Positions 11,410-24,999 are shown, numbered from the stretch's first letter. The stretch is 64,000 nt of DNA from Prunus persica (GCF_000346465.2 NC_034009.1:47609657-47673656); one strand, 5' to 3'. Notes: a model not told the origin generated them from the letters alone. A program made the numbers and translations.

Positions 11410-12656
11410 TCTACATCTTCTGATTCTGTCCCAGTGCTTGTAGTTTTACTGTTCTTCCATTTTTGTCGAAACTCATGCTGAAAAAGTACTTCACCCAAAT
11501 AGGAAAAAGAAAGAAACCTCAATAAGTCTTCTGTAGCAAGCAAGAAAAAGGCTAAATTCTAAATTGAATTTGCCTCTTTTTGTTGATAGGAATAGGAACT
11601 ATATCTTATTTGTATCATTGTACTATTGATTGTGCCCGAATTATCAAAAGATATTCCCTGTATTTGTATCATTGTCTGTTGATTCTTTGATAACTGCAGT
11701 CTGCTGCCACAATATCAAGCAAATGAGCTTCTCTCTGTAAATATGTTTCACCTCAAGATGCGCGTGTAATTAGAAGCTCAACATAATTCGGCAGGTTTTT
11801 AGTAACATTATTAATTACTACCTCGGAATCACCCTTAATTTGGATCTGTTTATAACCATTTCGACCCGAACTAAACCTTATTTGAAAGCACTCCCTAAGA
11901 TTCCTAGCACCTGCAACAATTGGGTTTGCATATTCATCTTGAAAAGTGAAACCGTCCTATTATCTTTTTTTTTTTTTTGTAGCTAAAAAAAAACTAATAG
12001 TCAGCCAATCACTAGTGGGTTTCTAATAGTTTCCTATAAATTAATTAACCTGAAAACTGAACTGCATTTTATTTTTATAATATTTCATATTGAAAATCAG
12101 CCGAATGAAAAATGACAACAGAACATTGACTCGCATAATCTTAGGTTCAAACTCTCATCCCATAGCACCTTGGCAAATTTTTTTTAAAAAAAAAAAATTC
12201 ATTGAGTCCCAAATGAATTATACCGTCAGTGTCACTTGTATCCACTTTATGATCAGATCTGATCTGGTAGAAAAAAATTTTGTTCAATGATCTGGTAGAT
12301 TTAATTCCAAACATTTGCCACAATACCATTCAAAATACTTGACCAATTAAGCAAGTTGTCCTACGAGAGGGAGTTTCAAGTCGGTACAGCCAACTGAGCC
12401 CATCAAGGCTAGAAAATCAATTAAGAAAGGGTCCAACATGAAACCAATTAATTCAAGGTTTTACCACTTTTACTTTTATTGATCACATGAAAATTGGATG
12501 GAGATGGAGAAATGCAGCTCAACAGCAAACCTTTACATCACCTGTTGTACTTCTCACTCACATCCTCGATGAATGGCTCAACTGGAGACATAAATACAGT
12601 AAAATATGTAACCAAATGAACAGCATAGCCAACACCCCAAACTACAAATCTCCCTT
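11410..12656. other. Convergent intergenic region between ISPD and STI
   Basis: This stretch contains the 3' UTRs of the two converging genes and AT-rich spacer with poly-T/poly-A runs near 11,970 and 12,178-12,198. The sequence TAGGTTCAAACTCTCATCC near 12,141 resembles a Pol III B box followed by an A-rich tail, as in a decayed SINE, but no A box was found. No gene recognised. Confidence 0.4.
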
Positions 12657-15600
12657 TTATCTTGTATGTCTGCTCTCTGTTTTCCTTGACTTCTTCCCAC
12701 ACTCCCCAAACAATGACAACCGTCTACCTTTGCGTGGCTGAACAGCGACTGCGGTCCCTTTTACCTGTTTACATAGAGAAATGTGTTGAGGGTTCCTTTC
12801 AGGTCAACATGTTTTCCAGAATGAAGAAAAAACTTTTAAAAGTAGTAATAACAGCCTACCTTTCCTCTTTTACGAGGTTTGGTGTTATAACAATGAAAAA
12901 ATCCACTGCAACCTCCTTTACCTGATCCTGATTCATCACCCCTGAAGAAAAACCAAGAATGAGCATGTTGTATACCATTAATATAAATGCAGATACATGG
13001 CTACTTATCATTTAACAATAATATTACAACAAGAAATGAATATCACACGTTGAATATAATTTACTAGAAAAAAAACAAAAAACCACTACCTGAGATCATG
13101 CATCTCAAGAACAGATTAAAAACACAAGAAAAACAAATAGCCGGGCAGCAGAAGTGCAATCCATTGAAACAGAAGTTCCCCTGTTGGCTGAATTGGGCAT
13201 CAAAGTGAGATTGTGTTTTCTAATCCAATTTGGCGCTTAAAGAAGAGTTTCAGCATTTAATCAACTAAATGTGTTCAATACATCAATACATCAATACATT
13301 TTAAATTTAGCAATGAACTTTGATAATGCAGAAAACAAAAAGGCGAGCATCAACTATGAAAAAAAAAAGATGGAAAATTTGCATACATATCGAGTGATCT
13401 ATGATTTACTGAATGCTGAATTCTGTAACATAATTTTTAAGATTTCTACGACCATCAAATCCTAATAAGGAACTGAATGTTGCGTATAGACTAACACCAG
13501 TAAATCACTACTAACTCGACACTAACACCTTCCCTACTAGAATGACCCGTCAAACCAGCCACTACCACTAAACTGGCATTGCCACTCTAAAGTGTCACCA
13601 CCAGACCTTCATTACTGTCTGACCAAAAAGAAAAGACCTTCATTACTGGTACCGCCATTGGCATCACTGTTACTAGTTACTACCACTATCACCAACACTA
13701 TAACTTGGTAACATTGTTTATCAACCTTCAGTATTTTACTAGCATTTCAACATTCAACGCTAACCAATTTAGAACTCCAAATTTAAGTATTAACAATTTA
13801 GTATATTCAGTGCTGGATGATTTAGTGCTTAAAATTTCAATGCTAACAGTTTAGCATTTAGTGCTTAACTTTCACTTTTATCAAAGATGCCCCAAGACAT
13901 GAAATTATTTGGTGAACATGGCATGATGAGAATAAGCACCACGATTTTTGAAATTTCAGCAATAAGTCCTATATGTTCCTCTTGCGGCTTAAGAACACAA
14001 CAGCATCTAGACTCCTAAAATATGCACTTTTTAATATACTAAAATCAATTTCAAGTACTGCTTTGGATCAGCACCCAAATGGTCTCTTCTCGCAAGGAAT
14101 TCTGTCTAGTGTACATTCCATATATTGTTCATATAACATTATAAAAGTTCTATTATTAACATTTTTCTATGATCTTCTTCAGAATATGGATGTTTATATC
14201 ACAGAATGCTTATAAATGCTTAAGCACGCTAGTAGCTTTCACCAAATTCAAGCAAACTGTTAAGTTCACCATAATACACTAACAACGAGTTTCTTCAGTC
14301 AAGCAGCGGTAGAAGGGCTTTTGAAGGATAATCAAAATACTCCTGTAATAAGAGATAAATACTCACAGATTATCTTTGTTGGAATTTCCCACAAAGTTAC
14401 TATCATGTAGTAAACTTGGGGACATAGGATAATGATCAACCTTTCTTCCCGTCTGGTCCTTCTGGGCATCCCTTCCACTATTAACCTTCAAAATTTTAAC
14501 TTCATGGTTTAATCCATCTTCCCATTGCTGAGAGGACAACCTCATTGAATTCAACGACTCCATCTGATCTTCATAATAAATGCCATCCTGTGGCAGGACC
14601 TGATTCTTCTCAGGTTTCAAACGACTTAATGAACCAGGGGTGCCTTTCTCTGCAACCTGTAGCCACGCAGTCTCTAACCTTTGGTCACGAATAATGGACT
14701 CTATTCTTTGCATTGGAATCTCCTGTCTCCTTTCTCTTGTAGCACTTGTTTCGGCATTGCCTTCTGCAATCACGTCGGATGAATCAGAGGTAGACTTGCG
14801 GGTCCCATCAAGAAACAAAGAGCAATTTGAATAACCGTCTGTGGCATTTGATCCAACTCTTTTCCTTTCCCTATCAATTGCTGCCACGGTTCCTGGTAAG
14901 TGAGCTGGACTTGGACCATTTAGAAAAGCCTCTCCACCAGGCAAGTGAACAATTCTAACCTCTACATTGCGTCTGAGAACCACTTCCATGGAATTTGTGA
15001 TACTGCTAACAAACCTTTCTGCTCTGGATTTGATACTTCCATCTTCAAATGCAACATAAGCAACCAGAACACCTTGAAAAAGAATCAGTTTAAACATGAG
15101 AAGAAAGGGAAAATGACATATATATATATATACACACAAAGAGAGACATATATTAATAGAGAGAGCACATGCAAGGCTTTCTGTTGTAAACCACACTTCG
15201 GAGCCTAACTATCAAACCTAGCCAAGTAAATAATACTTATTGTAATGCTTAGACTATTTTGATTTTTTTCTCTTTTCTCCTCCCAATCCCTGGTTATAAC
15301 AAAGCTTGTTTTTTTTTTTACTGCCCAAACCATTTCCCTTGCATTTCTCATATCAGTGAAAAACTAAACGATAGAATGGGGTATTTTAGGGCTTTAGACA
15401 AAGCTGGAATTTTCTCCATCAACCAATCTTATATGTGCATGAATGATCAGTATACACTCCATAAGTTTATCAAATGGGGCAGGTCTCTTCAATTGATATA
15501 ACTAACCCATAAACTAGGAATTGAAATCAGGCCTTCTTTAATGACGTTGGAAATTTATGGCTTAAACATCATTATCCACAAGCAATTTACACCAAGTGCA

Positions 15601-18600
15601 AGCATGAGATCCTATGTTTGTTCACTGTGAACTTTAATGAACAAACTGAATGGCACAAAACCACTGCAACAACTTCTAGCTATAAAAAGATCCATAACGT
15701 TTATTCAATTATGTGTTTTTAAGCAAAGATAAATGAAGTGTATAACAAGCTCAAGAGCTTACCTTCAGCTTCAGATATAGACACTAGCTTTCCGTGCGAA
15801 TGTAGTAGCTGCCTCAGTGTCTTTGAATGACATCTCTCAATACACTGTGCCCAGACATCCTCCAACCTTTCAGAGTTTACACATCTAAGAATCACATTAC
15901 CAGCCATATCCTCATCATGCAAGGGAGTTGAGGCCCCACTTTCCACGATTTGTCCATGTGAAGGCTTGGTATTGAAACCGAAACCATTTTTTCTTGACAA
16001 TGAATCTCTCTGATGGTTGGAATTGCCATTTAGTGTTTTTTGTAAAGAAGCATGGGAAGTTGATTTATGAAGCATATATTGACCTTCTAACTGTTTGTAG
16101 GAGGCAGCTTCTCTTGAAGCACTGGATGAATCATCCTCAGTCGTCTTACAACTGTGCCTCCTGCTGCACGAGTGAGTAAGGTCAGGAGAAGGCATTGAAC
16201 CAAGCTGTAATAGGGTCGCTGTAAACCATGTTGAGCGCTCACTTGAAACCCTAAGCTGTTTCTCAGCCTCCGAAAGAATCTTCAAAGCATGTTTTAATCT
16301 CTCCAATTCTGCTTCAGTCACTAAAGTAGGACACCCAACCATAGTTAGAATAAATACATTTAAAATTAAAAAATCTTCACTGTACACATATCAGCTAAAT
16401 CATCACAAAAGTCAGTAAAACATTTTGAGCAACAAACATTTCGTTCAAAATACAAACCAGTCAGTGGAGATTCTTTATGTGTCTCCAGGCTTTATAATGC
16501 AATTATTATCTATAGAATCTACAAGTACTTGTATCAGGAGAACATGAAGTATGCCAACAGAAGAAACACCATCCGAGCATGCTACAACAACACTAGACAT
16601 CCAATAGAAATTTCCCTCTCCCTCCAGAAAGCTTACAATCTTGAACAAACAGGAATGATAAAATTAACATTCTTCTATAGGAAACCATACAAGTAAAACT
16701 ATTTGTACCACATTGTTGACAAGATCTCTCAAAGTGGTGGGATCCACATGTGCATGTGGATCTCACCTCTATGAGAGCACCATCCCTTCAATAGACTAGG
16801 TTCTCCATACTACACTCTTGAACCTTTTTTTTTTTTGGGTCAGGTATACTTAATTCCTACATTTGGTTCTTCGTGATGGCTTAAAATTGGTTCAGGGTGA
16901 GGGGATGACCACCCATTCCATCCTAAAAAAACAGATAGATCATGGAACCAACATGTGCATTGCAGCACAATGCTTCTCCATACGTGATGACACCATATCT
17001 TCAATTAGGATATCCCAACATCTTAAATTCTCTTTATCACATTTGTTTGAGTCCATTGTTCTTAATAACATTCATTAGTTCAAATTATCCCTCGAGTAGT
17101 TATCAATTAATAACCTCATTTTTATGTTATTTACGTGACTATGGTACTTTCTCCACATCACACTACCATTGGTGCTATAGAAAAAACAACTTTATTGGCA
17201 CCAAAAGTTAAGGGGATGACACTCACAATTCCGGTCACCAAAGAATGAATCATGCTTGACATCATTGATATTGTAGGTTCCAGCAATGATGTCCATAATA
17301 AGGCTGGCCAACTGAGACATCAAAACCATGGGATCAACCCCGGAGTCCATCAACTCTCTGGCCCTTTTCACTGTTTCTGCAGTGTCTGATGACATTGCTA
17401 ATTCCAAAAGCTCCAGTAACTTTTCATCAGAAACAACCCCCACCTACAGAAGATAAAGCACTAGATTAATGAACTAGTAACACAATAAATTCAGCTATTT
17501 GGAATTGCTAACAGACACCTATTGATCTTTGATTTCATTTTTCTTCTTTTAATAAGCGCCACAAATCATAATACTATGGTAAACTTGAATTGAATTAGAC
17601 CATGTCAAGAAGTCATTTGCAGAGAAAACTCACAAGTTCATTCACGAGAGATGTTGAAATTCTTTTGCCCAGCAAACTCAACTGATCCAACATAGTTTCA
17701 GCATCTCGAAGTGAACCATCTGCATTCAAAGCAATCAATTCTAGTGCATCCGTTTCAACATCCAGGTTCTCTTCAGCAGATATTTTCCTCAATCTAGCAA
17801 CAATGTCACTATCTTTAATTTTGTTAAAGAGGTATTTCTGACACCGAGATTGTATGGTGCGGGGAACATTGTCCAAATCAGTTGTTATAAATATGAAAAC
17901 AACTCTTTGTGGCGGTTCTTCCAGATATTTGAGAAATGCCAGCCATGTCTTAGAAGGTAACAAGTGGCATTCATCAATCACAAAGACCTTGTACCGTGAG
18001 GATGCTGAAGGAGGTGCCATTGATAGAGTTTTCAATAGGTACCTAACTTTGTCAATTCCTTTCTTATTGGTGCCGTCAACTTCCAATAGATCCTTGTTCT
18101 TACCAGACACAAAATCAGAGCACTCCCTGCAGTAGCCGCATGGCTTAGTTTCATCAGGAGCTAGGCAATTCAAGGAAGCAGTAAAAATCCTGGCTGCTGA
18201 TGTTTTCCCAGTTCCACGGGGGCCCTGGAAAAGATAAACAGGGGCAATCCGACCCCTTTCAATAGCATTTATCAGTGATTGAACAACAATATTTTGCCCA
18301 ACCAACTCACCGAAGAACATTGGCTTGTACTTCTGGCTAAAACTCCTAATGTTTTCTGGTGAGCCTTCCTCTTCTCCTCCTCCATTTAAAGTTACAATCT
18401 CCAACCCTTCTTGACTTCGGCAGCTTGATGACCACCTCCGTCCATCTAATCGACTCAGAGCCTCCAAATCAAGTTCCCCGAAGTTTGTAGAAAGCTCGTC
18501 ATCACTCCTTCCAGTTCCTAAGGATGATCCTCCCCTACCCTCACCACTATTGGTAAGCAATGGGAGGACACCCTGAGCACTTCTAGATGCAATTCTCTGC

Positions 18601-19399
18601 TTATGTGAACCTGATGATGATTGACGTCGTCTAGGATAAATATTTTGACTTCCACAAAATATGATACTTCCTTTCCTCCTGAAAGTATCAGAAAGCGAAG
18701 GGGAGCAGCAGCTTCCATACATGCTTTTGTGTTTCGGTGTCCTTTTGGACCAATAACAAGGAATCCCACATCCCTGGCGACCGGGAAATTCCAAATGGTC
18801 ATCAACCTCATCATCCCCATCATTCATGGAAGTTGTGGTGCCATCCCAAGACCCAACAGTGCTTGGATTACGAACATGATACCTGTTATAAGAACTAGTT
18901 GACAATGCAGGGGTGCTATAAGAATATGAAGAGTCCTCTCTTCGAATGCTATTATCTCTCCTAAACTTAGACCAATTCTTCTTCTTAAGTTTGGAAAGCA
19001 ATGGTGAAGCCCCAGAAATTCGCCTCAGATCCTCTGAATTGCAGTAGTCTTCAGTGTCATCAGATTGGTCGACCAAGTCATCCCGGGTCCGGCTTGATCT
19101 TACAGCCATTGAAGGATGACCCTCCACGGATTTTCTGGAACTGACTAAGTTTCTACCAAGAATTAATTCTTTCTGCTGATATTTGGATAAAACATCAGAG
19201 TGGGTATCGGTTTTCTGACTTGTTTTCTTAGTATTTTTCACGGGTGGCAAAAGATGCGCATATCTTCGCCTGAGCATCATGGATGAGGAGCGGCTGTAAG
19301 TTTGAGTGTCACTCCTTGAATCTCCATCTGCCCCGGTACGCGCATCGCTCAAGCTATCATCAACACTCAACGCTGCAACTGAAGAAGAAGCATCAATGC

Positions 19400-19432
<33 letters not shown>

Positions 19433-19796
19433 AATCACCATCCCCGTAATCATCATCGTCATTGTCGTTGTTTCTGGAGGATTTGGAGCTCTTCCAGTTG
19501 TGCAAGAAGACCCTTTTGACGCTGCCATTGTTTCTATTTCCAGTGGGAGTAGTCGAGTTTCCATTGTTGTTCCAAGTGGAAGAAGTCATAGCAGAGGCGG
19601 CTGCTGCTGCTGCTGCTGCTGCAGCTACTCCCACAGATCTAGAGGAGGAGGCCAGAGGAGACCGCCAAGAAGACGTGGTACCGGGATCGCGAAGAACGCG
19701 GGCGGCTTTTCGAATCTGAGTGAGCTCCTTCTTCAAGTGCAGTTGGCTTGGATCAGAGACACCCATTGCTGCTGCTGCTGATGATGACATTTTCAT
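12657..19796 (-). CDS. STI: STICHEL, DnaX-like AAA+ protein controlling trichome branching
   Basis: Plant-specific protein with homology to the gamma/tau clamp-loader subunit of bacterial DNA polymerase III; in Arabidopsis it sets trichome branch number. Six coding exons on the minus strand: 19796-17634, 17443-17227, 16320-15763, 15072-14367, 12941-12860 and 12764-12657. Phases agree and give 1277 residues. The N terminus has the family signature LHLKKELTQIRKAARVLRDP, then a poly-Ala run (about 58-68) and an Asp-rich tract (about 114-136). The AAA+ domain starts near 480: Walker A GPRGTGKT (about 523), a Cys cluster CGYCREC, Walker B VFVIDECH (about 603), and sensor/arginine region TIQSRCQKYLF. 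Exon 3 begins TEAELERLKHALKILSEAEK. The C terminus is rich in Gly, Lys and Arg (GKGGCSGFF, then CGKKSRKTESRHTR). Intron 4 is 1425 bp. Bases at 14363-14366, 17192-17226 and 17613-17633 are intron read-through, not coding. Confidence 0.92.
16724..16776. repeat. Hairpin inside STI intron 2
   Basis: Two arms of about 25 bases pair with few mismatches around a 2-base centre. The core is GATCCACATG / CATGTGGATC, flanked by CTCTCAAAGTGGTGG and its near-complement. It lies in the intron between coding exons 2 and 3. It could be a small MITE remnant. No function is inferred. Confidence 0.5.
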
Positions 19797-20480
19797 ATAT
19801 ACAACATATATATAGATGGATCATGTATGAAAAAGAATGGCAACTCAAATTCAAATTCAAGTAAGGGGCTTCAATTTGAAGTTGAAAAACTCAAAGCATT
19901 TCGATTTTCATTCAGAAGCAAGAAGAAACCCACAAACCCAATCTTTACTTTAATACAAAGCTTCATCATTTGATGACTGATCAAACAGAAAGGAGAGATT
20001 TTGTTTTGGATGCTATATATGTATATACATATCCAAAATGCCTGAATCAGAATGAAGGAATATAAGAGGCACGAGACCTTGAGCCTTTAAGGGATGGATT
20101 GTCCAGATCTGACAGATTTCATTCAACACTTGCACCAATTGATTGACACCTCAATCCTCAATGTCAATCATAATATAAGGATTTAATAATTAGCTCTTCT
20201 GCTCTTCAGCTACCCCTGCTGCTCTCTCCCTCCCTCTCTTCTTTTGACTCTCTCTCCTCTCCCAACACAGAGAGTTACTCTGTTTTTGTGGTTTTTGTGT
20301 TTTTGTTGCTTTGCTTAGGGTTTAGTTGGCGCCCCAAATGAAATCTTGAATCTCTAAAACCAAAAAAAAATTGAAAAATCTGTGTCACAAGTGACACTGT
20401 GAACCGTGAGAGAGAGAAAGAGAGAGAGAGAGAGAAAGAGAGGCTCTTTTAAATTTACTCCTTGTCTCGAGCATGATATT
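19797..20480 (-). promoter_or_regulatory. STI 5' leader and proximal promoter
   Basis: Region directly upstream of the STI start codon on the minus strand. It includes TATATATATAG next to the ATG, a CT-rich stretch near 20,220-20,280 on the plus strand, and a GA microsatellite at about 20,409-20,441. No clear TATA box or transcription start can be fixed from sequence alone, and an intron in the leader is possible. Confidence 0.35.
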
Positions 20481-22760
20481 TATGTATTATAAAAATGGAT
20501 GAAACTAAAAAGAAAATAAAAACAGTGAGAAAGGAAAGCTCCCTCCAAACACGGGATTCTCTTTCTGTATGACACAAACATTTACGTAGAGCTTTTGTCG
20601 CCTCGGATTTATCTTTCTTCCCAAATTTTGTTCTGTCCGTTTTTTCTTACATTGTTTTCCAATTTGTCACTCCAATTCCCCGAAAGATTTCTTTCTTCCG
20701 TCCTTTTTGGTAAGTGAATAAAATCTTTCTTTCTCTAACCTACAAAGATCTTTCACAGATTTACCTACCATTTTACAAAACTTTTGGCACAAATCCTGCA
20801 TTTTCTATTATATTATGACTTTTGAAATTGACATTCGTGATATGTTCTAGTATATGCTTACCTGCTATTGCTGATGAGTTTAAGTATTTTGGAAAAAAAC
20901 GAATGCATCAAAAAAAGCATATCGATATGAGCAATGTCAAGTAATGCTTACGATCAACAACCCCATATGTTCATGCATGCATCTCTATGGTTGTCAAGCA
21001 ACACATAGCGTTCAGGCTCCTTTAAACCCCATATGTTTTTCTCTTCTTAAATTAAGACACAGAAAGTACAAGATAAATAAAGATGCTAGGAGGAAGGGAG
21101 TGGGGAAGGATATTATCAAGGAAACATGCTTAAATTATACAAATTTCTCCATACAGTTTTTTAGGTTAGGTATTTATTTCAGAAACTAATAGGTAGATAG
21201 ACAAAATATTTAAAAACCAAAAGCGGAGAATATAAAAGAACACTAATGACATTTATTGAAAGGATATATCGATGACATTGAAGACGATGCAACATAAAAT
21301 GACAGAACAAGTTTTCTAACATAGACTAAAAGATAAGCTCACATACATACAATGCAAGAAACACATGTACTCCTCAATAAAGGAGTATCAAATTTCCACG
21401 TAAATATGAATATTGTGGCACTCAAAATCTCAATATTGTACGGTTATGGAGTATGGTGTATATGCATAGGGTGGGTGACAATTGGCGTCGGTAAGGGGTA
21501 GGGGAAGTATGGTATAATTATGTTAACTTTTTTTCTGTTTAAAAAATAATAATTTATTTTTAGTTATAATTAATTGACGCAAATGCCTATAAATTTAACG
21601 GAAATTTTAATGGAGTTAGATCTATGTGGTGGCTTGCAACACTTTTACATAGTTTAGGTAGTTAAAACTAAAAATTGAAAGTTCAGGCCAAGTGGTAATG
21701 GCTTACATGCCTAAAAGTTCAAATAATATTTACGCAAAAATGATACTTTAAAACGCTACTCAAACCATAAAAAATAATAATAATAAATAAATATATATAT
21801 ATATATATATATAAACCCCTTAATTTTGTAAATGGATTTATCTGAAGAATTGTTAAATGTCAAAAATTGAATCCACAATTAGAGTTCGATCTCTCAATTT
21901 ATTCTTAAAAATAAAAAAACACAATCGACTATTTATGCAAAAAAAAAAAAACTATATTATTAGTATAAACTCAACACACTAGTCCATACGAGTTCGGATC
22001 TCGAGTCTATGTATTTAGAAACAATGCATTTTACTCGAAGTGTTATAAATCTTCTTAATAGCAAAAGCTAATATGCAACAAAATCTAGCTCTCTATAGAT
22101 ATACTCAAATATATAGAATTGGATTTTCCTAACAAAAAGGTCTATTTGATCCTATTATAGAAATAAAAATGCATGTTATGAGGGCAGTCCGCAATCACCT
22201 CTTTCAATCACATCTCTCATCATTATAATCTTTTTAATTTTTAATAAGAAAATATAAATATGATTAGGAATTGACTATCTTTGTCAAGTCATGTCATGTA
22301 GATCCTAGTCAAAGACAGAGTAGTAAACAAGAAACAAGACATTGTATATTAGATTAATGAGTGTTAGCCAATCCTTATTACAACATGTTGGGCAGATCAC
22401 ATGCAATACTTTGGAAGATTTAATTTAGATTGCATGCAATTTCCTAACACAAGCTAGCGCGCGCACTCCTATTATCCTACACTATTTGCTTCACAAGAGT
22501 CCAAAAATAATTTAGATTACGAATATCATGCATCTGTAGAGGATGACAAATGGTTAGCAAGCAAGTACACTACATGGTTTAAAAAAGAACAACAAATTGT
22601 AAAGATCTTGGAAGAGATTCTTGTTTTCCTTTTCCGAAAATAATTGGCAGGAAAGTGGAGCGAATCATTTTCACCACCACCATCCTCATAACTAAATAAT
22701 ACAATTTTAATTATGAATTATATCAATGTGAAAATAATAATATCAGGCAGCCCCTCTCAA
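20481..22760. other. Intergenic, no gene recognised
   Basis: AT-rich spacer with an (AT)n microsatellite at about 21,789-21,813. The sequence ACGAGTTCGGATCTCGAGTC near 21,988 looks like a degenerate Pol III B box, as found in SINE remnants. The plus frame at 20,944-21,189 shows no known motif. Confidence 0.4.
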
Positions 22761-22943
22761 ATGCAGACTTGTTTGATTGGGAGGACTAGGATAGATTGGA
22801 TTAGACTAGTAAAATTCTTATATTTATGTACATTTAAGGCATAATATGGATATGTTGCTTATACTTGGAGGAATAATGAGGAGTATAGATGTTGATGACT
22901 AAAACTTATCCCCCTTAATTCCCTTGAAAATGGTGGAATTATG

Positions 22944-23792
22944 GGCAAGTTTGGCATTGTTTGTCATTTTTTAAAAAGCTGCTTCTATTGTGCTTTAAAA
23001 ATAATGAGTTGTAAAGCAAAGCAATTCCATGTTTGAAAAATAATATTTTTAAAGTTTTATCATTACAAAAAGCCAAGGCCAAAACTCTTTGGTACATTTT
23101 AATATAGAACTGTTGTAATTGTGGATACGTACTAAAATGGACATGATGTTGTTGGTAAATTTTAATAAAAAACTATTGTAACTATTGATAATGATTAAAA
23201 TAGATATGATGTTGAAAGTGTTAGGTGCTAACTATGTGATGGTGATGGTGGTAGTGGAGGTGGTGGTGGTAGTATAGGTGGAAGTGGAGTTAGTGGTGGT
23301 AGTAGTGGTATAGGTGGTGGTGGAGTTGGTGGTGGTGGAGTGGAGGTGGTAAGTGGTGGCGGTGGTGGTGGTGATAGTGGTAGTGGTAGAGGTGGAGATG
23401 GATGTGGTGATGGTGATGGAGGTGAAGGGAAGGTGGTGGTATTGGTGGTGAGGTTGGAAGCGAGGGTGGAGGTGGCTGGGTGGTGGTAGTGGTGAAGGAG
23501 GTGGTGGTGGAGGAGGTGAGGTGATGGTGGAGGTGACGGTGGAGGTGGTAGATGGTGTCATTTTTAAATATTAATGATAGTATTATGGAAATTGAAAAAA
23601 TTGATTCAAAGCTATTCTCTACTTCTTGTTAAAGTAACTTTAAAAAGCAACCTAGATGTTGCTTTTAAAAGCTGCTATGAGGAGGCCATTGCTTTTAAAA
23701 TAATCAGCATATTTGATTTTTACTAAACATCTTAAATTGCTTAACTTTAAAGTGAAACCGATTTTTAGCCAAAAAATAATCCCAAACGGGGC
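22944..23792. mobile_element. Nested non-coding transposon inside MITE copy A
   Basis: 849-bp insertion with related termini: the left end is GGCAAGTTTGGCATTGTTTG and the right end, reversed, is GCCCCGTTTGGGATTATTTT. A 3-bp duplication ATG lies at 22,941-22,943 and 23,793-23,795. Subterminal sequences also pair (AAAAAGCTGCTTCTATTG against the reverse of GCTTTTAAAAGCTGC near 23,660-23,675). The centre holds a GGT-rich minisatellite. No transposase is visible. Confidence 0.65.
23231..23563. repeat. GGT/GGA-rich minisatellite
   Basis: About 330 bp of degenerate GGTGGTGGTAGT / GGTGGAGGT units on the plus strand. On the minus strand it gives a 109-residue Thr/Pro/Ser frame that is an artefact of the repeat. 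It sits inside the nested element at 22,944-23,792. Confidence 0.85.
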
Positions 23793-24083
23793 ATGTGAGG
23801 GATAAGGTTTACTCATCATTTTCATCAACCTCTTATGAATAGTCATCCTTCATCCTTCATCTTCAAAGTCAAAGTTAGACAACAATATTCATATTATGCA
23901 TTGATTGTATATGAAAGGCATTTTGTTAGTCCAGTCTAGTCTTCCTTATTATGCATTCATGTGCAATTGTCTAGTCAATGGAGGATCATATAGATTGATT
24001 TGAGAGTTTGAAGATTAAAACGAGGACTTCAAAAAATTCAGGGACTACTCGTATTGAAAACCCAAAAAAAAAAAAAAAAGCTA

Positions 24084-24402
24084 GGGCTTGTTTGATAGGG
24101 AGGATTAGACTAGACTAGGAAAATGCCACCATTTCATATGCATTCAAGGCATAATATGGATATTGTTGTCTAACGTGGAGGATTTTGGAGGACTGTTCAT
24201 AAAAGGTGGATGACTAAAACTTATCCCTCCTAATCCAATCATTTTCAAAGGGATTAAGAGGGATAAGTTTTAGTCATCAACCTCTTATAGATAACTCCCC
24301 TTTATCCTCCAAGTTAGACAACAATACCATATTATGCCTTCAATGTACATGAAATGCAAGCATTTGCTAATCTAATCTAGTTCTCTTTTAACAAACGAGG
24401 CC
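24084..24402. mobile_element. MITE copy B, uninterrupted
   Basis: 319-bp palindromic element. The left end is GGGCTTGTTTGATAGGGAGG and the right end, reversed, is GGCCTCGTTTGTTAAAAGAG. Inner arms contain AAGGCATAATATGGATAT and its complement, and GATGACTAAAACTTATCCC and its complement around a short centre. It is the same family as copy A, which lies less than 200 bp upstream. Non-coding. Confidence 0.8.
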
Positions 24403-24639
24403 GATAGTAAGGGGAACATAGAGGGAGTTAAGAGTATATTAATATATACACAACTAAAAAATGAGGTGAAAAAATTGGGTGGATGAGAGTTAGCACTCAA
24501 TTAATAATTGATTGTAGGGAAGGAGTCGTCCAAAACAAGCATAAAGGACAATCTTGGTTCGTTTGCATCTATTTGGAGAATAACGTGCAATTATTATTAT
24601 TATAACACATTATTCTATTAATTAGTCTTAAAGCGTTAA

Positions 24640-24795
24640 TGAGGTCTAGCCTAATAAAAAAAGATATTGATTTGTAGACTAGTGGTTTCAAGTTCGAACT
24701 CTCATAGCACCATGGTAGTGTGGACTTTTCCTCCCTCTTATAGTTTAAATTGTCACTTGTATTTCTTTTTATTAAAATTTAAAAAAAAAAAGTCT
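24640..24795 (+). repeat. Possible SINE remnant with A-rich tail
   Basis: Contains GTAGACTAGTGGTTTCAAG and AGTTCGAACTCTCAT, which resemble Pol III A- and B-box elements, and ends about 90 bases later in an A-rich run. The spacing between the boxes is shorter than in a normal tRNA-derived SINE, so this is tentative. The same AGTTCGAACTCTCAT-like string recurs elsewhere in the window (near 12,141). Confidence 0.3.
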
Positions 24796-24999
24796 TAAAG
24801 CACAAAATATGTTTACCATCCATTTACTCAAATAGCAGCCTTGCTAAATCAACAGCCTTTCCCCCCCATGTTAGATGCTAAATCAACAACTATGATATTA
24901 ACAATAGATTAAGATCCTCTAACTATGGAAAACGTAATTGAATGTTAAAATCAAGTGATAGAGGCAAACATGGGCTTGTTTGGTTCACGAAATGAACTT

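Larger units (their letters stand above)
22766..23950. mobile_element. MITE copy A, split by a nested element
   Basis: The left half (22,766-22,943) begins CTTGTTTGATTGGGAGGACT and contains AAGGCATAATATGGATAT and GATGACTAAAACTTATCCC. The right half (about 23,793-23,950) carries the matching inverted arm, with GATAAGGTTTACTCATC and TTAGTCCAGTCTAGTC. Joined, the halves match the uninterrupted copy at 24,084-24,402. The 849 bases between them are a separate insertion. Confidence 0.7.

Noticed and set aside
19283..19519. His-rich plus frame opposite STI exon 1
   Set aside because: Antisense of the GAT (Asp) repeat.
23232..23561. 109-residue Thr/Pro-rich minus-strand frame
   Set aside because: It is entirely the complement of a GGT/GGA minisatellite inside a transposon; no protein features.
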